From Crossiella sp. CA-258035 (GTDB lineage Bacteria; Actinomycetota; Actinomycetes; Mycobacteriales; Pseudonocardiaceae), in NCBI RefSeq assembly GCF_030064675.1, contig NZ_CP116413.1:1707001-1771000 (forward strand): a stretch of 64,000 nucleotides of DNA, written 5' to 3'. A program made the translations under genes and the position numbers. How positions within the stretch are numbered: the first letter of the stretch is position 1; each line of letters starts with the position of its first letter. The notes below the pieces were generated by a model that was not told the DNA's origin, did no database searches, and was given only the letters and a program-made list of their open reading frames with translations. Of this stretch, positions 16,742 to 25,025 are shown piece by piece.

Positions 16742-17362
16742 CTAGGGCGGGTTCCCCTGGCTCTGCTGGGCGGCGGTGGTCGCTCGTTTGGTTGAAAGCG
16801 GGCCGATGATCCCGTCGGCCACCCGGTCGATGAGCTGCTCGTCCGGTGGCACGCCGCGCACCAGCAGCTGGAACAGGTACAGCGCGCCGATCAGGTCCTG
16901 CAGGATCTCCAGGTCCACATCGGGGGCCAGCTCGCCGCGCTCGGCGGCGCGCTGGACCACCAGCTGGGCCAGGTCGGGGCCGCCCTGCTGCATCCGCTCC
17001 AGGTAGAGCCTGGCCAGCTCCTCGTCCCGGCGGCTGCCCTCCAGCAGGCCGATGACCAGGCCGCGGGTGTCCGCGTTGGTCTGGGTGACCGCCCAGCGGC
17101 CCAGGAACCGGAAGTCCTCCACCAGCGAGCCGGTGTCCGGGCAGTCCGGGCGGGCCTGGTAGGTGTGGATGGCGTCGATGATCAGCGCGGCCTTGGACGG
17201 CCAGCGCTGGTACAGGGTGGCCTTGCTGGCCTGCACGCGGCGGGCCACCAGGTCCATGTTGAACCGCTCGTAGCCGACCTCGGCGAGCACCGCGCGGGCC
17301 GCGGTCAGCACCTCCCGGTACCGGTCCGGGTCGCTGAGCGGGACCTTCTTCCGCGAGGCCAT
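16742..17362 (-). CDS. TetR-family transcriptional regulator
   Basis: A 206-residue TetR protein. N-terminal helix-turn-helix about 15-60: REVLTAARAVLAEVGYERFN then RVQASKATLYQRWPSKAALI. The rest is the ligand-binding helical domain with the TetR_C pattern. Its ATG shares one base with the stop of the upstream MarR gene (TGATG), and its stop lies 10 bases from the transporter start, so the three are one operon. It is probably a repressor of the transporter. Confidence 0.92.
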   Translation of the reverse strand: MASRKKVPLSDPDRYREVLTAARAVLAEVGYERFNMDLVARRVQASKATLYQRWPSKAALIIDAIHTYQARPDCPDTGSLVEDFRFLGRWAVTQTNADTRGLVIGLLEGSRRDEELARLYLERMQQGGPDLAQLVVQRAAERGELAPDVDLEILQDLIGALYLFQLLVRGVPPDEQLIDRVADGIIGPLSTKRATTAAQQSQGNPP

Positions 17363-17829
17363 CAGTGCGGCCCGCCGGGGAGCCGGTGCTGGTCCAGTTC
17401 GTGCGCCTCGGCCAGCTTGGTCAGCAGCTCGTGCAGGCTGTGCCGCTCCTGCTCGGAGAGCGGGGCGGTGATCTCCGCGTCGTGCCTGGCCGCCTCGGCC
17501 AGCGCGGTCTCCAGCAGCTCCCGGCCGCGCCCGGTCAGGTGCAGGGCGTAGGCGCGGCGGTCGGCCGGGTTGCGCTTGCGCTGCACCAGGCCGCGCGCCT
17601 CCAGGTCGTCGACGAAGGCGACCATCCGGCTGGGCGCGATCCGCATCCGCTCGCCGATGGCCTGCTGGGACTGCCCCTCGGCCGCGGCCACCACGCGGAG
17701 CAGGCCGACGTGCCTGGGCTCCAGGTCCAGCGGGGCCAGCCGTTCGGCGAACCGCCTGGCCGCGGTGAACCCGAGCTGCGCCAACAGGAACGCCGAGCTG
17801 CCGCCATGGGGATAGCCGCCGTGGTGCAT
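17362..17829 (-). CDS. MarR-family transcriptional regulator
   Basis: A 155-residue MarR protein. LEPRHVGLLRVVAAAEGQSQ then QAIGERMRIAPSRMVAFVDD form the winged helix with recognition helix, and LEARGLVQRKRNPADRRAYA is the wing signature with the conserved DxR. It is the first gene of the operon with a TetR regulator and an MFS exporter, and is divergent from a membrane protein gene. Phenolic or drug ligands are usual for the family; the one used here cannot be read. Confidence 0.92.
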   Translation of the reverse strand: MHHGGYPHGGSSAFLLAQLGFTAARRFAERLAPLDLEPRHVGLLRVVAAAEGQSQQAIGERMRIAPSRMVAFVDDLEARGLVQRKRNPADRRAYALHLTGRGRELLETALAEAARHDAEITAPLSEQERHSLHELLTKLAEAHELDQHRLPGGPH

Positions 17830-17942
17830 GGGGGCACTCTACTGCCGGGGCAACAATTCCCCGGTTGAACGATTTTCTGCTGGACGCGCTCCGTTGTGGG
17901 TTGCTCACCGACGGCGACCACACCAGGATCGAGGACGTGGCT

Positions 17943-18680
17943 GTGACGTGGTCGAGGTGGCGTGAACTTCCCGGTGCCTGGGCGACCGCGGTCACCCGTC
18001 CCCGCTGGCAGTTGGCGCTGGCCTGGCCGATCTCGGTGTGGGTGCTGGTCTGGGTCGGCGCCCAGTTCAACACCACCGGCGCGGTGTTCACCCCGCTGGA
18101 CGTGCCGCGCGCGGTGCTGTCGCGTTTTGGCCAGGGCGCCGCGGGCTGGCTGGACGTGGTCGGCGGCTGGCTGCGCGATCCGGCGCACGCCGGGCTGCTC
18201 ACCGCGACCGCCTGGGTGGCCGGGCTGCTGTGGGCGGCCACCACCGAGCGGACCCTGCTGCCCGCGCTGGCCGGCTGGCTGCTGGTGATGGCCGCGGCCG
18301 AGGGGCTGGGCTACCAGCCGGCGATCTCCAGGGCGGTGCTGGTGCTGGCCGGGTTCATCGCGCTGCTGGCGCTGTGCGCGCTGCCCGGCCGCGGCAAGCT
18401 GGTCGACCGCCGGGCGCGGCTGCTGCCGGTGGACGTGCTGACCGCTGGGGCGGTCGCGGCTGCCCTATCGGGCATGGTTCCGCTGCTCGCGCCGGGTTTG
18501 GCGCTCACCAGACTGCTGCGGCCCTACCTGACCAAGCCCGCCCGGCCGGACCCTTCCCGGCCGCTCATCCCCGCGGCCCGCCCGCCAACCGAGCTGATTA
18601 CCCCGCCGAAGGTCCCACATGCGGGTGAAATGAGGTCACCGAGTCGTAACGAGTCGACTGTGGCCGATGTCTCCGAGTGA
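17943..18680 (+). CDS. Multi-pass membrane protein of unknown function
   Basis: About 245 residues from GTG 17943, which has GAGGA 7 nt upstream; a longer frame opens at TTG 17865 without a ribosome binding site. Hydrophobic segments are seen at PRWQLALAWPISVWVLVWVG, LLTATAWVAGLLWAATT, LPALAGWLLVMAAAEGLG, AVLVLAGFIALLALCAL and a C-terminal one; the tail is polar and Pro-rich. I do not recognise the family. It is divergent from the MarR operon and precedes the leader of the exopolysaccharide locus. Confidence 0.72.
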   Translation: MTWSRWRELPGAWATAVTRPRWQLALAWPISVWVLVWVGAQFNTTGAVFTPLDVPRAVLSRFGQGAAGWLDVVGGWLRDPAHAGLLTATAWVAGLLWAATTERTLLPALAGWLLVMAAAEGLGYQPAISRAVLVLAGFIALLALCALPGRGKLVDRRARLLPVDVLTAGAVAAALSGMVPLLAPGLALTRLLRPYLTKPARPDPSRPLIPAARPPTELITPPKVPHAGEMRSPSRNESTVADVSE

Positions 18681-19007
18681 TCGAAATGAGACCGAACGGT
18701 AGCGGCCTCATTACGCCAATCGGGTCTAAGTAGTACGCCGTGTGGAGTAAAACCTGACTACCGGTCAGTTGCGTCCCCCGTTCGGACGATTTTTGTCTGT
18801 TTTTGACGTCGACTACCTTCCTGCGGCGGGGGAGTTTCACGCAGCGCGGAATCTACGGGGACAGAAGCTTCAGCCTGGGCGCGGCCAGGCGGCTTTCAGT
18901 AAGTCACCGACAGGCAGGCGTTGGCCGTTACCTGGTCACGGGGGATTGGGTAACACACGTGGCTCTCCCATGCCCAAAAAATGGTGGCGTTACCGCGAGG
19001 TGAATAA
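18681..19007 (+). promoter_or_regulatory. Leader region of the exopolysaccharide locus
   Basis: A gene-free stretch of 327 bases before the first glycosyltransferase gene. It contains the motif CATTACGCCAATCGGGTCT (18709-18727), which recurs at 51299. Several GTTACC/GGTAAC hexamers (near 18927, 18949 and 18990) and T-rich tracts suggest promoter or leader elements. GAGG at 18997-19000 is the ribosome binding site of the next gene. I could not fit a known riboswitch. Confidence 0.55.
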
Positions 19008-20495
19008 GTGCGAGCCGCTTTGTGGCAAACGGGAGAGAAGAAAGTATCGGCAACCGAGGCCCCCGCGTTACAGGGCCGGAAGGTTTTCGCAGGGTGGGAG
19101 CTGCGATACCAGCTGGCGGTCGTGGTGGGAGACCTGCTGGCCATCGTGTGCGCGGTGGTCGCGGTCGGAGTGTTCGTGATCAACGGGACGCCGGGAACGG
19201 GGCGTCTTGAGCTGTTGCTGGGTCTGGTCACCGCGGCTACCGCGGTGCTGGCCCTGCCGCTGAACCGGGCCTGGGACCCCAGGGTGCTGGGACAGGGCCC
19301 CGAGGAGTTCCGCCGGGTCGGGCGCGCCGCGCTGACCGGCATGGTGGTGCTGGCGCTGGCCGCGCTGGCCATCCAGGCACAGGGGATGCGGGGCTGGGTG
19401 TTCGCCGCGCTGCCCGCCTTCGCCGGGATCGCGATCCCGGTCCGCTACCTGCTGCGCCGGGTGCTGCACCGCCGGCGCCGGCAGGGCAGCTGCCTGCTGC
19501 CGGTGCTGGCCGCGGGCAGTCCGGAGGCGGTGCGCGACCTGATCGAGCGCACCCGCAGGGACTCGCACCTGGGCTGGCGGGTGGAGGCCGTGTGCACGCC
19601 GCACGGCGCCGGCGCGGGCGTCCGGGTGCCGGGTGAGATCGCCGGGGTGCCGGTGGTCGGCGACCTGGACGACCTGGTCGACCGGGTCCGGCTGGGCGGC
19701 TACCGGATGGTGGCCGTGGCCGGGTCCACCGACTGGACCCCGCCGCGGTTGCAGCAGCTGGCCTGGCAGCTGGAGGGCAGCACCGCCGAGCTGGTGGTGG
19801 CGCCCTCGCTGGTGGAGATCGCCGGGCCGAGGCTGCACGTGGCCCCGGTGTTCGGGCTGACCATGCTCTGGGTCAGCGCGCCCACCTTCAGCGGGATCGG
19901 CTGGCTGGTCAAGGCGGCGGTGGACCGGGTGTCCGCGCTGCTGCTGACCGTGCTGCTCAGCCCGGCGTTCCTGGGCATCGCGCTGGCCATCAAGTGCACC
20001 AGCCGCGGCCCGGTGCTCTACCGGCAGTCGCGGGTGGGCCGGGACGGGCGGCGGTTCACCATGCTCAAGTTCCGGTCCATGGTGCCGGACGCGGACCGCC
20101 GCAAGGCCGACTACGAGTCAGCCAACCAGGCGGCAGGACCGCTGTTCAAGCTGCGCCGGGACCCGAGGGTGACCAAGGTAGGTGCGGTGTTGCGCCGCTA
20201 CTCCCTCGACGAGCTGCCCCAGCTGTTCAACGTGCTGGCCGGCTCGATGTCCCTGGTCGGCCCGCGCCCGCCGCTGCCGGAGGAGGTCGCCCGCTACGGC
20301 CCCGACGCGCGCAGGCGCCTGTTGGTCAAACCGGGCCTGACCGGGTTGTGGCAGGTCAGCGGGCGCAGCGACCTGTCATGGGAGGAGTCGGTGCGGCTGG
20401 ACCTGCGTTATGTGGAGAGTTGGTCGTTGTTCATGGACCTGGTGATCCTGTGGAAGACCGCCTCGGCGGTCGTCGGTGGGCGGGGTGCGTACTGA
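19008..20495 (+). CDS. Polyprenyl-phosphate sugar-1-phosphate transferase (initiating exopolysaccharide glycosyltransferase)
   Basis: A 495-residue membrane enzyme of the WbaP/CpsE type. Four to five N-terminal helices precede a CoA-binding-like domain, then one more helix (VSALLLTVLLSPAFLGIALA). The C-terminal bacterial sugar transferase domain is clear: YRQSRVGRDGRRFTMLKFRS, RYSLDELPQLFNVLAGSMSL, VGPRPPLPEEV and KPGLTGLWQVSGRS. It moves a sugar-1-phosphate from a nucleotide sugar to polyprenyl phosphate and so starts the repeat unit. GTG 19008 has GAGG 7 nt upstream. Its stop overlaps the next start by one base (TGATG), beginning the operon. Confidence 0.93.
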   Translation: MRAALWQTGEKKVSATEAPALQGRKVFAGWELRYQLAVVVGDLLAIVCAVVAVGVFVINGTPGTGRLELLLGLVTAATAVLALPLNRAWDPRVLGQGPEEFRRVGRAALTGMVVLALAALAIQAQGMRGWVFAALPAFAGIAIPVRYLLRRVLHRRRRQGSCLLPVLAAGSPEAVRDLIERTRRDSHLGWRVEAVCTPHGAGAGVRVPGEIAGVPVVGDLDDLVDRVRLGGYRMVAVAGSTDWTPPRLQQLAWQLEGSTAELVVAPSLVEIAGPRLHVAPVFGLTMLWVSAPTFSGIGWLVKAAVDRVSALLLTVLLSPAFLGIALAIKCTSRGPVLYRQSRVGRDGRRFTMLKFRSMVPDADRRKADYESANQAAGPLFKLRRDPRVTKVGAVLRRYSLDELPQLFNVLAGSMSLVGPRPPLPEEVARYGPDARRRLLVKPGLTGLWQVSGRSDLSWEESVRLDLRYVESWSLFMDLVILWKTASAVVGGRGAY

Positions 20496-21760
20496 TGACC
20501 TGCCGACTGTGCGGCTCCGCCACGCTGCACAGCGTGGTCGACCTGGGCGCGAGCCCGCCGTGTGAGCACTTCCTCACCGCGGCCGAGCTCGACGCGCCGG
20601 AGCAGACCTATCCGCTGCACCTGCGGGTGTGCGGGGACTGCCTGCTGGCGCAGCTGCCGCCGCTGATCACGCCGGAGGACACCTTCACCGAGTACGCCTA
20701 CTTCTCCTCCTTCTCCACCTCCTGGGTGGCGCACGCGGAGAAGTTCGTCACCGAGGCAGCCCAGCGCCTCGGTCTCGGCGGTGACTCCTTCGTGGTGGAG
20801 GTGGCCAGCAACGACGGCTACCTGCTGCAGCACGTGCTGGCCAGGGGCATCCGCTGCCTCGGCGTCGAGCCCTCGGTGAACGTGGGCGAGGCGGCGCGGG
20901 CCAAGGGCGTGCCCACCGTGACCGAGTTCCTCTCCGCGGAGACCGGGGCGGCGGTGCGCGCCGAGCACGGGCCCGCCGACCTGGTGGTGGCCAACAACGT
21001 CTACGCGCACATCCCGGACGTGCTCGGCTTCACCCAGGGCCTGCGGGCGCTGGTGGCCGAGGACGGCTGGGTCTCCATCGAGGTCCAGCACCTGCTCACG
21101 CTGATCCGGCACACCCAGTACGACACGATCTACCACGAGCACTTCCAGTACTACACCGTCGCCGCGGCGCAGCGCGCGCTGGCCAGCGGCGGCCTGACCC
21201 TGGTCGACGTCGAGCTGCTGCCCACCCACGGCGGGTCCATCCGGCTGTGGGCGCGGCCCAGCGAGGTCGCCGGGGAGCCGGAGGCACGGGTGGCCGCGGT
21301 CCTCGCCGAGGAGGCCGCGGCCGGGCTGCACACCGTCGCCGGGTACGCCGAGTTCGGCAGGCAGGTGGCCAAGGTCCGCCGGGACCTGCTGCGCTTCCTC
21401 GTCGAGGCGGCCGAGGCGGGCAAGACCGTGGTCGGCTACGGCGCGCCGGGCAAGGGCAACACGCTGCTCAACCACTGCGGGATCCGGCCGGACCTGCTGC
21501 GCTACACCGTGGACCGCAACCCGTACAAGCACGGGCGGTTCACCCCCGGCACCCGGATCCCGGTGCTGCCGGTGGCGCGGATCGAGCAGGACCGGCCGGA
21601 CTACGTGCTGGTGCTGCCCTGGAACCTGCGCGCCGAGCTGACCGAGCAACTCCGATATGTGGCCGAATGGGGCGGACGTCTGGTTTTTCCCATTCCCGAG
21701 CTCTCGATAGTCGACCCCGCAGCCGGCACGGCCGACGGACACAATGAGGTGAACCCATGA
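20495..21760 (+). CDS. Sugar C-methyltransferase (NovU/TylC3-like)
   Basis: A 421-residue SAM-dependent methyltransferase. The N-terminal zinc-binding domain has CRLCGS and CGDCLLAQL. The central Rossmann domain has VVEVASNDGYLLQHV for SAM. IYHEHFQYYT holds the Tyr, His, Glu-His residues used for catalysis in TylC3. The C-terminal domain has VVGYGAPGKGNTLLNHCGI. These enzymes methylate C3 of a 4-keto nucleotide sugar, giving a branched deoxysugar. All key residues are present, unlike the related copy at 25024. Its ATGA overlap with the cytidylyltransferase gene ties the two together. Confidence 0.92.
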   Translation: MTCRLCGSATLHSVVDLGASPPCEHFLTAAELDAPEQTYPLHLRVCGDCLLAQLPPLITPEDTFTEYAYFSSFSTSWVAHAEKFVTEAAQRLGLGGDSFVVEVASNDGYLLQHVLARGIRCLGVEPSVNVGEAARAKGVPTVTEFLSAETGAAVRAEHGPADLVVANNVYAHIPDVLGFTQGLRALVAEDGWVSIEVQHLLTLIRHTQYDTIYHEHFQYYTVAAAQRALASGGLTLVDVELLPTHGGSIRLWARPSEVAGEPEARVAAVLAEEAAAGLHTVAGYAEFGRQVAKVRRDLLRFLVEAAEAGKTVVGYGAPGKGNTLLNHCGIRPDLLRYTVDRNPYKHGRFTPGTRIPVLPVARIEQDRPDYVLVLPWNLRAELTEQLRYVAEWGGRLVFPIPELSIVDPAAGTADGHNEVNP

Positions 21761-22581
21761 AGGTAGTGCTGTTCTGCGGCGGTTACGGGATGCGCATGCG
21801 CAACGGCTCCGCCGACGATCTGCCCAAGCCGATGCACCCGGTCGGGCCACGTCCGTTGCTCTGGCACGTGATGCGGTACTACGCGCATTTCGGGCACAAG
21901 GACTTCATCCTGTGCCTGGGATACGGTGCGCAGTACATCAAAGACTTCTTCCTGAACTACTCGGAAACGGCGTCAAACGATTTCGTGCTGCGCAACGGCA
22001 AGGTCGAGCTGCTCTCGACTGATATCAGCGACTGGACCATCACCTTCGCGCAGACCGGCCAGAACTCGCCGATCGGCGAGCGGCTGCGCCGGGTCCGGCA
22101 CCTGGTGGCGGGCGAGGAGATGTTCCTGGCCAACTACGCCGACGTGCTCACCGACGCGCCGCTGGATGAGATGGTCCGCCGGTTCGCCGGCAGCGGGGCC
22201 TCGGCCTCGATGATGGTGGTGCCGCCGCAGTCCTCCTTCCACTGCGTGGACCTGGGGGACAACGGCAAGGTCGCCGGGATCACCCCGGTGAGCAGCCTGC
22301 CGCTGTGGGAGAACGGCGGTTTCTTCGTGCTCCGCCAGGAGGTTTTCGACCACATCCCGGAGAACGGGGACCTGGTCGAGGACGGCTGCGGGGAACTGGC
22401 CAAGCAGGGCAAGCTGCTGGCCTATCCCTACCGCGGTTTCTGGCAGCCCGCGGACACGGTGAAGGAGCGGGTGGCGCTGGAACAGGGCTACCAGAACGGC
22501 GACCGCCCGTGGATGTTGTGGGAGCGGGAGGCCGAGGAGTCGGCGCCCGTGGCCAAGGTGCTCCGGCTGAGCGGGGTCTGA
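21757..22581 (+). CDS. rfbF: Glucose-1-phosphate cytidylyltransferase-like nucleotidyltransferase
   Basis: A 274-residue protein of RfbF length. FCGGYGMRMR replaces the usual GGxGTRxxP signature, as in RfbF-like proteins, and KPMHPVGPRPLLWHVMRYYA follows. FLANYADVLTDAPL holds the metal Asp, and GFWQPADTVKER is the C-terminal signature. It should make CDP-glucose from CTP and glucose-1-phosphate, the entry to CDP-linked 3,6-dideoxy or branched sugars. No RfbG 4,6-dehydratase of the classical kind is adjacent; the NAD-epimerase two genes downstream may take that place. Confidence 0.88.
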   Translation: MKVVLFCGGYGMRMRNGSADDLPKPMHPVGPRPLLWHVMRYYAHFGHKDFILCLGYGAQYIKDFFLNYSETASNDFVLRNGKVELLSTDISDWTITFAQTGQNSPIGERLRRVRHLVAGEEMFLANYADVLTDAPLDEMVRRFAGSGASASMMVVPPQSSFHCVDLGDNGKVAGITPVSSLPLWENGGFFVLRQEVFDHIPENGDLVEDGCGELAKQGKLLAYPYRGFWQPADTVKERVALEQGYQNGDRPWMLWEREAEESAPVAKVLRLSGV

Positions 22582-22582
22582 G

Positions 22583-23236
22583 GTGCTCTCGCTGTCCCCG
22601 CCCGGGCCGGTGCCCGTGGTGGTGCTCGGCGCGCACTGTGACGACATCGCCATCGGCTGCGGCGGCACGCTGCTGTCGCTGTGCGCGGCCCGGCCGGGGC
22701 AACGGGTGAGCGCGCTGGTGCTCACCGGCGCGGGCAGCAAGCGCGAGGACGAGGAGCGGGCCGCGCTGGCCGCCTTCTGCCCCGGCGCGGACCTGGACGT
22801 CACCGTGCTCGACCTGCCCGACGGCCGGGTGCCCCAGCACTGGGGCCGGGCCAAGGAGGAGCTGGCCACCTTCCGCGCGCGGGTCGAGGCCGAGGTGGTC
22901 TTCGCGCCCGCGCCGCACGACGCGCACCAGGACCACCGCGCCCTGGCCGAGCTGGTCCCGCAGGTGTTCCGGGACCAGCTGCGGCTGGGCTACGAGATCC
23001 TCAAGTGGGAGAGCGACCTCGCCCAGCCCACCGTCTTCCAGCCACTCGAACCCGCCGTCGCGCAGGCCAAGGCCACGCTGCTCGACGCGCACTACCCGTC
23101 TCAGCGGGACAAGGACTGGTTCGACCGGGAGACCTTCCTCGGCCTCGCCCGGATCCGCGGCGTGCAGACCCGCGCCCGGTACGCGGAGGCCTTCCACACG
23201 GACAAGGTCCAGCTCCGGCTGGACGCGGAAGGGTGA
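22583..23236 (+). CDS. PIG-L/LmbE-type deacetylase
   Basis: A 217-residue zinc-dependent deacetylase. [15 protein letters not shown] holds the AHxDD zinc motif, and [15 protein letters not shown] holds the second HxxxH-type motif. The family removes acetyl groups from N-acetylglucosamine-type sugars attached to inositol, nucleotide or lipid. In this operon it probably acts on a nucleotide sugar or an intermediate. GTG 22583 follows the upstream stop directly. Confidence 0.9.
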   Translation: MLSLSPPGPVPVVVLGAHCDDIAIGCGGTLLSLCAARPGQRVSALVLTGAGSKREDEERAALAAFCPGADLDVTVLDLPDGRVPQHWGRAKEELATFRARVEAEVVFAPAPHDAHQDHRALAELVPQVFRDQLRLGYEILKWESDLAQPTVFQPLEPAVAQAKATLLDAHYPSQRDKDWFDRETFLGLARIRGVQTRARYAEAFHTDKVQLRLDAEG

Positions 23237-23241
23237 GAACG

Positions 23242-24276
23242 ATGCGGGTGCTGCTCACCGGCCACCAGGGTTACCTCGGCAGCGTCATGGCCCCGGCGCT
23301 GACCGCGGCCGGGCACCAGGTGCACGGCCTGGACTCCGGCCTGTTCGCCGACTGCGTGCTCGGCCCGGAACCGGCCGACCCGGACGGTTTCGCCGTCGAC
23401 CTGCGGGACGTCACCGCCGAGCACGTCGCCGGGTTCGACGCGGTGGTCCACCTGGCCGCGCTGTCCAACGACCCGCTCGGGTCGCTGGAGCCCGGCCTGA
23501 CCTACGACATCAACCATGCCGCCTCGGTGCGGCTGGCCCGGCTGGCCAAGGAGGCCGGGGTCGCCCGGTTCCTCTACGCCTCGACCTGCTCGGTCTACGG
23601 CGCGGCGGGCGAGGAGCTGGTCGGGGAGAGCGCGCCGCTGCGGCCGGTCACCCCGTACGCGGAGAGCAAGGTCCGGGTGGAGGACGACCTGGTGCACCTG
23701 GCCGGGGACGGCTTCAGTCCGGTGTTCCTGCGCAACGCCACCGCCTTCGGCTTCTCGCCGAGGCTGCGCGCGGACATCGTGCTGAACAACCTGGTCGGCC
23801 ACGCCATCCTGACCGGCCAGGTCCGGGTGCTCTCCGACGGCACCCCGTGGCGGCCACTGGTGCACGCCGCGGACATCGCGGCGGCCTTCCTGGCCGCGCT
23901 GCACGCGCCCGCCGAGGCCGTGCACTGCCAGGCGTTCAACGTGGGCATGGCGGAGAACAACCTGACCGTGGCCCAGATCGCCGAGTCGGTGGTGGCCGCG
24001 GTGCCCGGCTCCGAGCTGCTGATCACCGGCGAGGCCGGCAACGACCCGCGCTCCTACCGGGTGGACTTCGCCAAGATCACCGAGGTGCTGCCCGAGTACC
24101 GTCCACAGTGGACTGTGCTGGGCGGCGCGGCGGAACTGGCCGACGCCTACCGCAAGCACGGCCTGACCCAGGAGTCCTTCCAGCGCCGCTTCACCCGCCT
24201 GCCCCGCCTGTCCGACCGCAGGGACGCCGGCACCCTCGCCCCCGACCTCCGCCCGGTGCGGGAGCCGGTCCCGTGA
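23242..24276 (+). CDS. NAD-dependent epimerase/dehydratase
   Basis: A 344-residue extended [20 protein letters not shown] is the NAD-binding motif (GxxGxxG with His in second place). [11 protein letters not shown] and [13 protein letters not shown] give Ser and Yxxx[18 protein letters not shown] is the nucleotide-sugar signature. It is the last plus-strand gene of the CDP-sugar set and may be the dehydratase or reductase step. ATG 23242 has GGAAGGG upstream; GTG 23233 is an alternative that overlaps the previous stop. A repeat cluster follows the stop. Confidence 0.9.
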   Translation: MRVLLTGHQGYLGSVMAPALTAAGHQVHGLDSGLFADCVLGPEPADPDGFAVDLRDVTAEHVAGFDAVVHLAALSNDPLGSLEPGLTYDINHAASVRLARLAKEAGVARFLYASTCSVYGAAGEELVGESAPLRPVTPYAESKVRVEDDLVHLAGDGFSPVFLRNATAFGFSPRLRADIVLNNLVGHAILTGQVRVLSDGTPWRPLVHAADIAAAFLAALHAPAEAVHCQAFNVGMAENNLTVAQIAESVVAAVPGSELLITGEAGNDPRSYRVDFAKITEVLPEYRPQWTVLGGAAELADAYRKHGLTQESFQRRFTRLPRLSDRRDAGTLAPDLRPVREPVP

Positions 24277-24294
24277 CCGCCTCAACCCTCCGCC

Positions 24295-24437
24295 GTGTTG
24301 GCCGTTGTCGTACGCCGTGTTGGCCGTTGTCGTACGCCACGTTGGCCGAAACGGACAGCAGAAGCGGTGCGCCTCGCCCACAACGGCCAACACCGGGTAC
24401 GAGTTCGGCCAACACTCCGTACGAGTTCGGCCAACAC
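24295..24437. repeat. Inverted cluster of 19-bp repeats between convergent genes
   Basis: Two tandem copies of GTGTTGGCCGTTGTCGTAC (24295-24313, 24317-24335) and a degenerate third (around 24339-24353) face a partial copy at 24379-24393 and two copies of GTACGAGTTCGGCCAACAC in the opposite direction (24397-24415, 24419-24437). The consensus is GTACGA-N3-CGGCCAACAC. The cluster fills the space between two convergent genes and could fold into one large hairpin. A further copy lies at 33665. Confidence 0.92.
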
Positions 24438-24449
24438 GGTGGGGAGGGG

Positions 24450-25025
24450 TCAGCTCAGGGTGTCGCGGAGGGTGGCCCAGGTGCCGGCGGCGGCGTCGCG
24501 GGGGCTGAGCATGCGGACCTCCTGGGGCCAGTCGATGGCCAGGTCCGGGTCGTCGTAGCGGACCGCGACGTCCTCGGCCGGGTCGTGCGGGCGGTCGATG
24601 CGGTAGCAGACGTCGGCGGTCTCGCTGAGCACCTGGAAGCCGTGCAGGAAACCCGGCGGCACGTACAGGTGCGCGAAGGTCTCGTCGTCCAGGCGGAAGG
24701 CCTGGTGGCGGCCGAAGGTGGGCGAGCCGGGGCGGGCGTCGACCAGCACGTCGTGCACCGCGCCGCGGGCGCAGCGGACCAGCTTGGCCTCGCCGCGGCC
24801 GAGCCGGCCGTGCAGGCCGCGCAGCACGCCCCGGTGCGAGCGGGACTGCGAGTCCTGGCGGAAGGCATCGGGGTCAAGGCCGTGCGCGGCGGCGATGTCG
24901 GCGTCGAAGGTGCGGGTGAACAGGCCGCGGTCGTCCCGGTGCGGGCTGGGCAGGAACAGCAGGACGTCGGCGAGGTCGGTGCGGCGGATCTCCACCCGGG
25001 CATCTTGCACGAGCGGGCCCGCCAT
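24450..25025 (-). CDS. dTDP-4-dehydrorhamnose 3,5-epimerase-like cupin (RmlC family)
   Basis: A 191-residue RmlC-family protein. DDRGLFTRTFDAD, FRQDSQSRSHRGVLRGLHGR (the catalytic His and the phosphate-binding Arg lie here), HDVLVDARPGSPTFGR and YVPPGFLHGFQVLSETADV follow the family order. The usual NxS before RGVLRG is DSQS. It would epimerise C3 and/or C5 of a 4-keto sugar, fitting the CDP-sugar set next door. It is the only minus-strand gene in this part of the locus, and the ATG at 25025 shares the CATG of the divergent gene; GTG 25010 is an alternative start. Confidence 0.88.
   Translation of the reverse strand: MAGPLVQDARVEIRRTDLADVLLFLPSPHRDDRGLFTRTFDADIAAAHGLDPDAFRQDSQSRSHRGVLRGLHGRLGRGEAKLVRCARGAVHDVLVDARPGSPTFGRHQAFRLDDETFAHLYVPPGFLHGFQVLSETADVCYRIDRPHDPAEDVAVRYDDPDLAIDWPQEVRMLSPRDAAAGTWATLRDTLS

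Noticed and set aside
15145-16809. A 554-codon plus-strand frame opposite the MFS transporter
   Set aside because: Its translation is Gln/His/Arg-rich, as expected for the complement of a membrane protein gene.
18880-19007. A c-di-AMP or other riboswitch before the first polysaccharide gene
   Set aside because: GTTACC/GGTAAC elements are present but I could not align the region with any riboswitch core.
24295-24437. A CRISPR array
   Set aside because: Repeats are too few, occur in both directions and have no regular spacers; no cas genes are nearby.
24718-25023. Extension of the fused methyltransferase/glycosyltransferase frame upstream of 25024
   Set aside because: This part lies opposite the RmlC-like gene and has no resemblance to the methyltransferase N-terminus, which begins at the zinc-binding cysteines.
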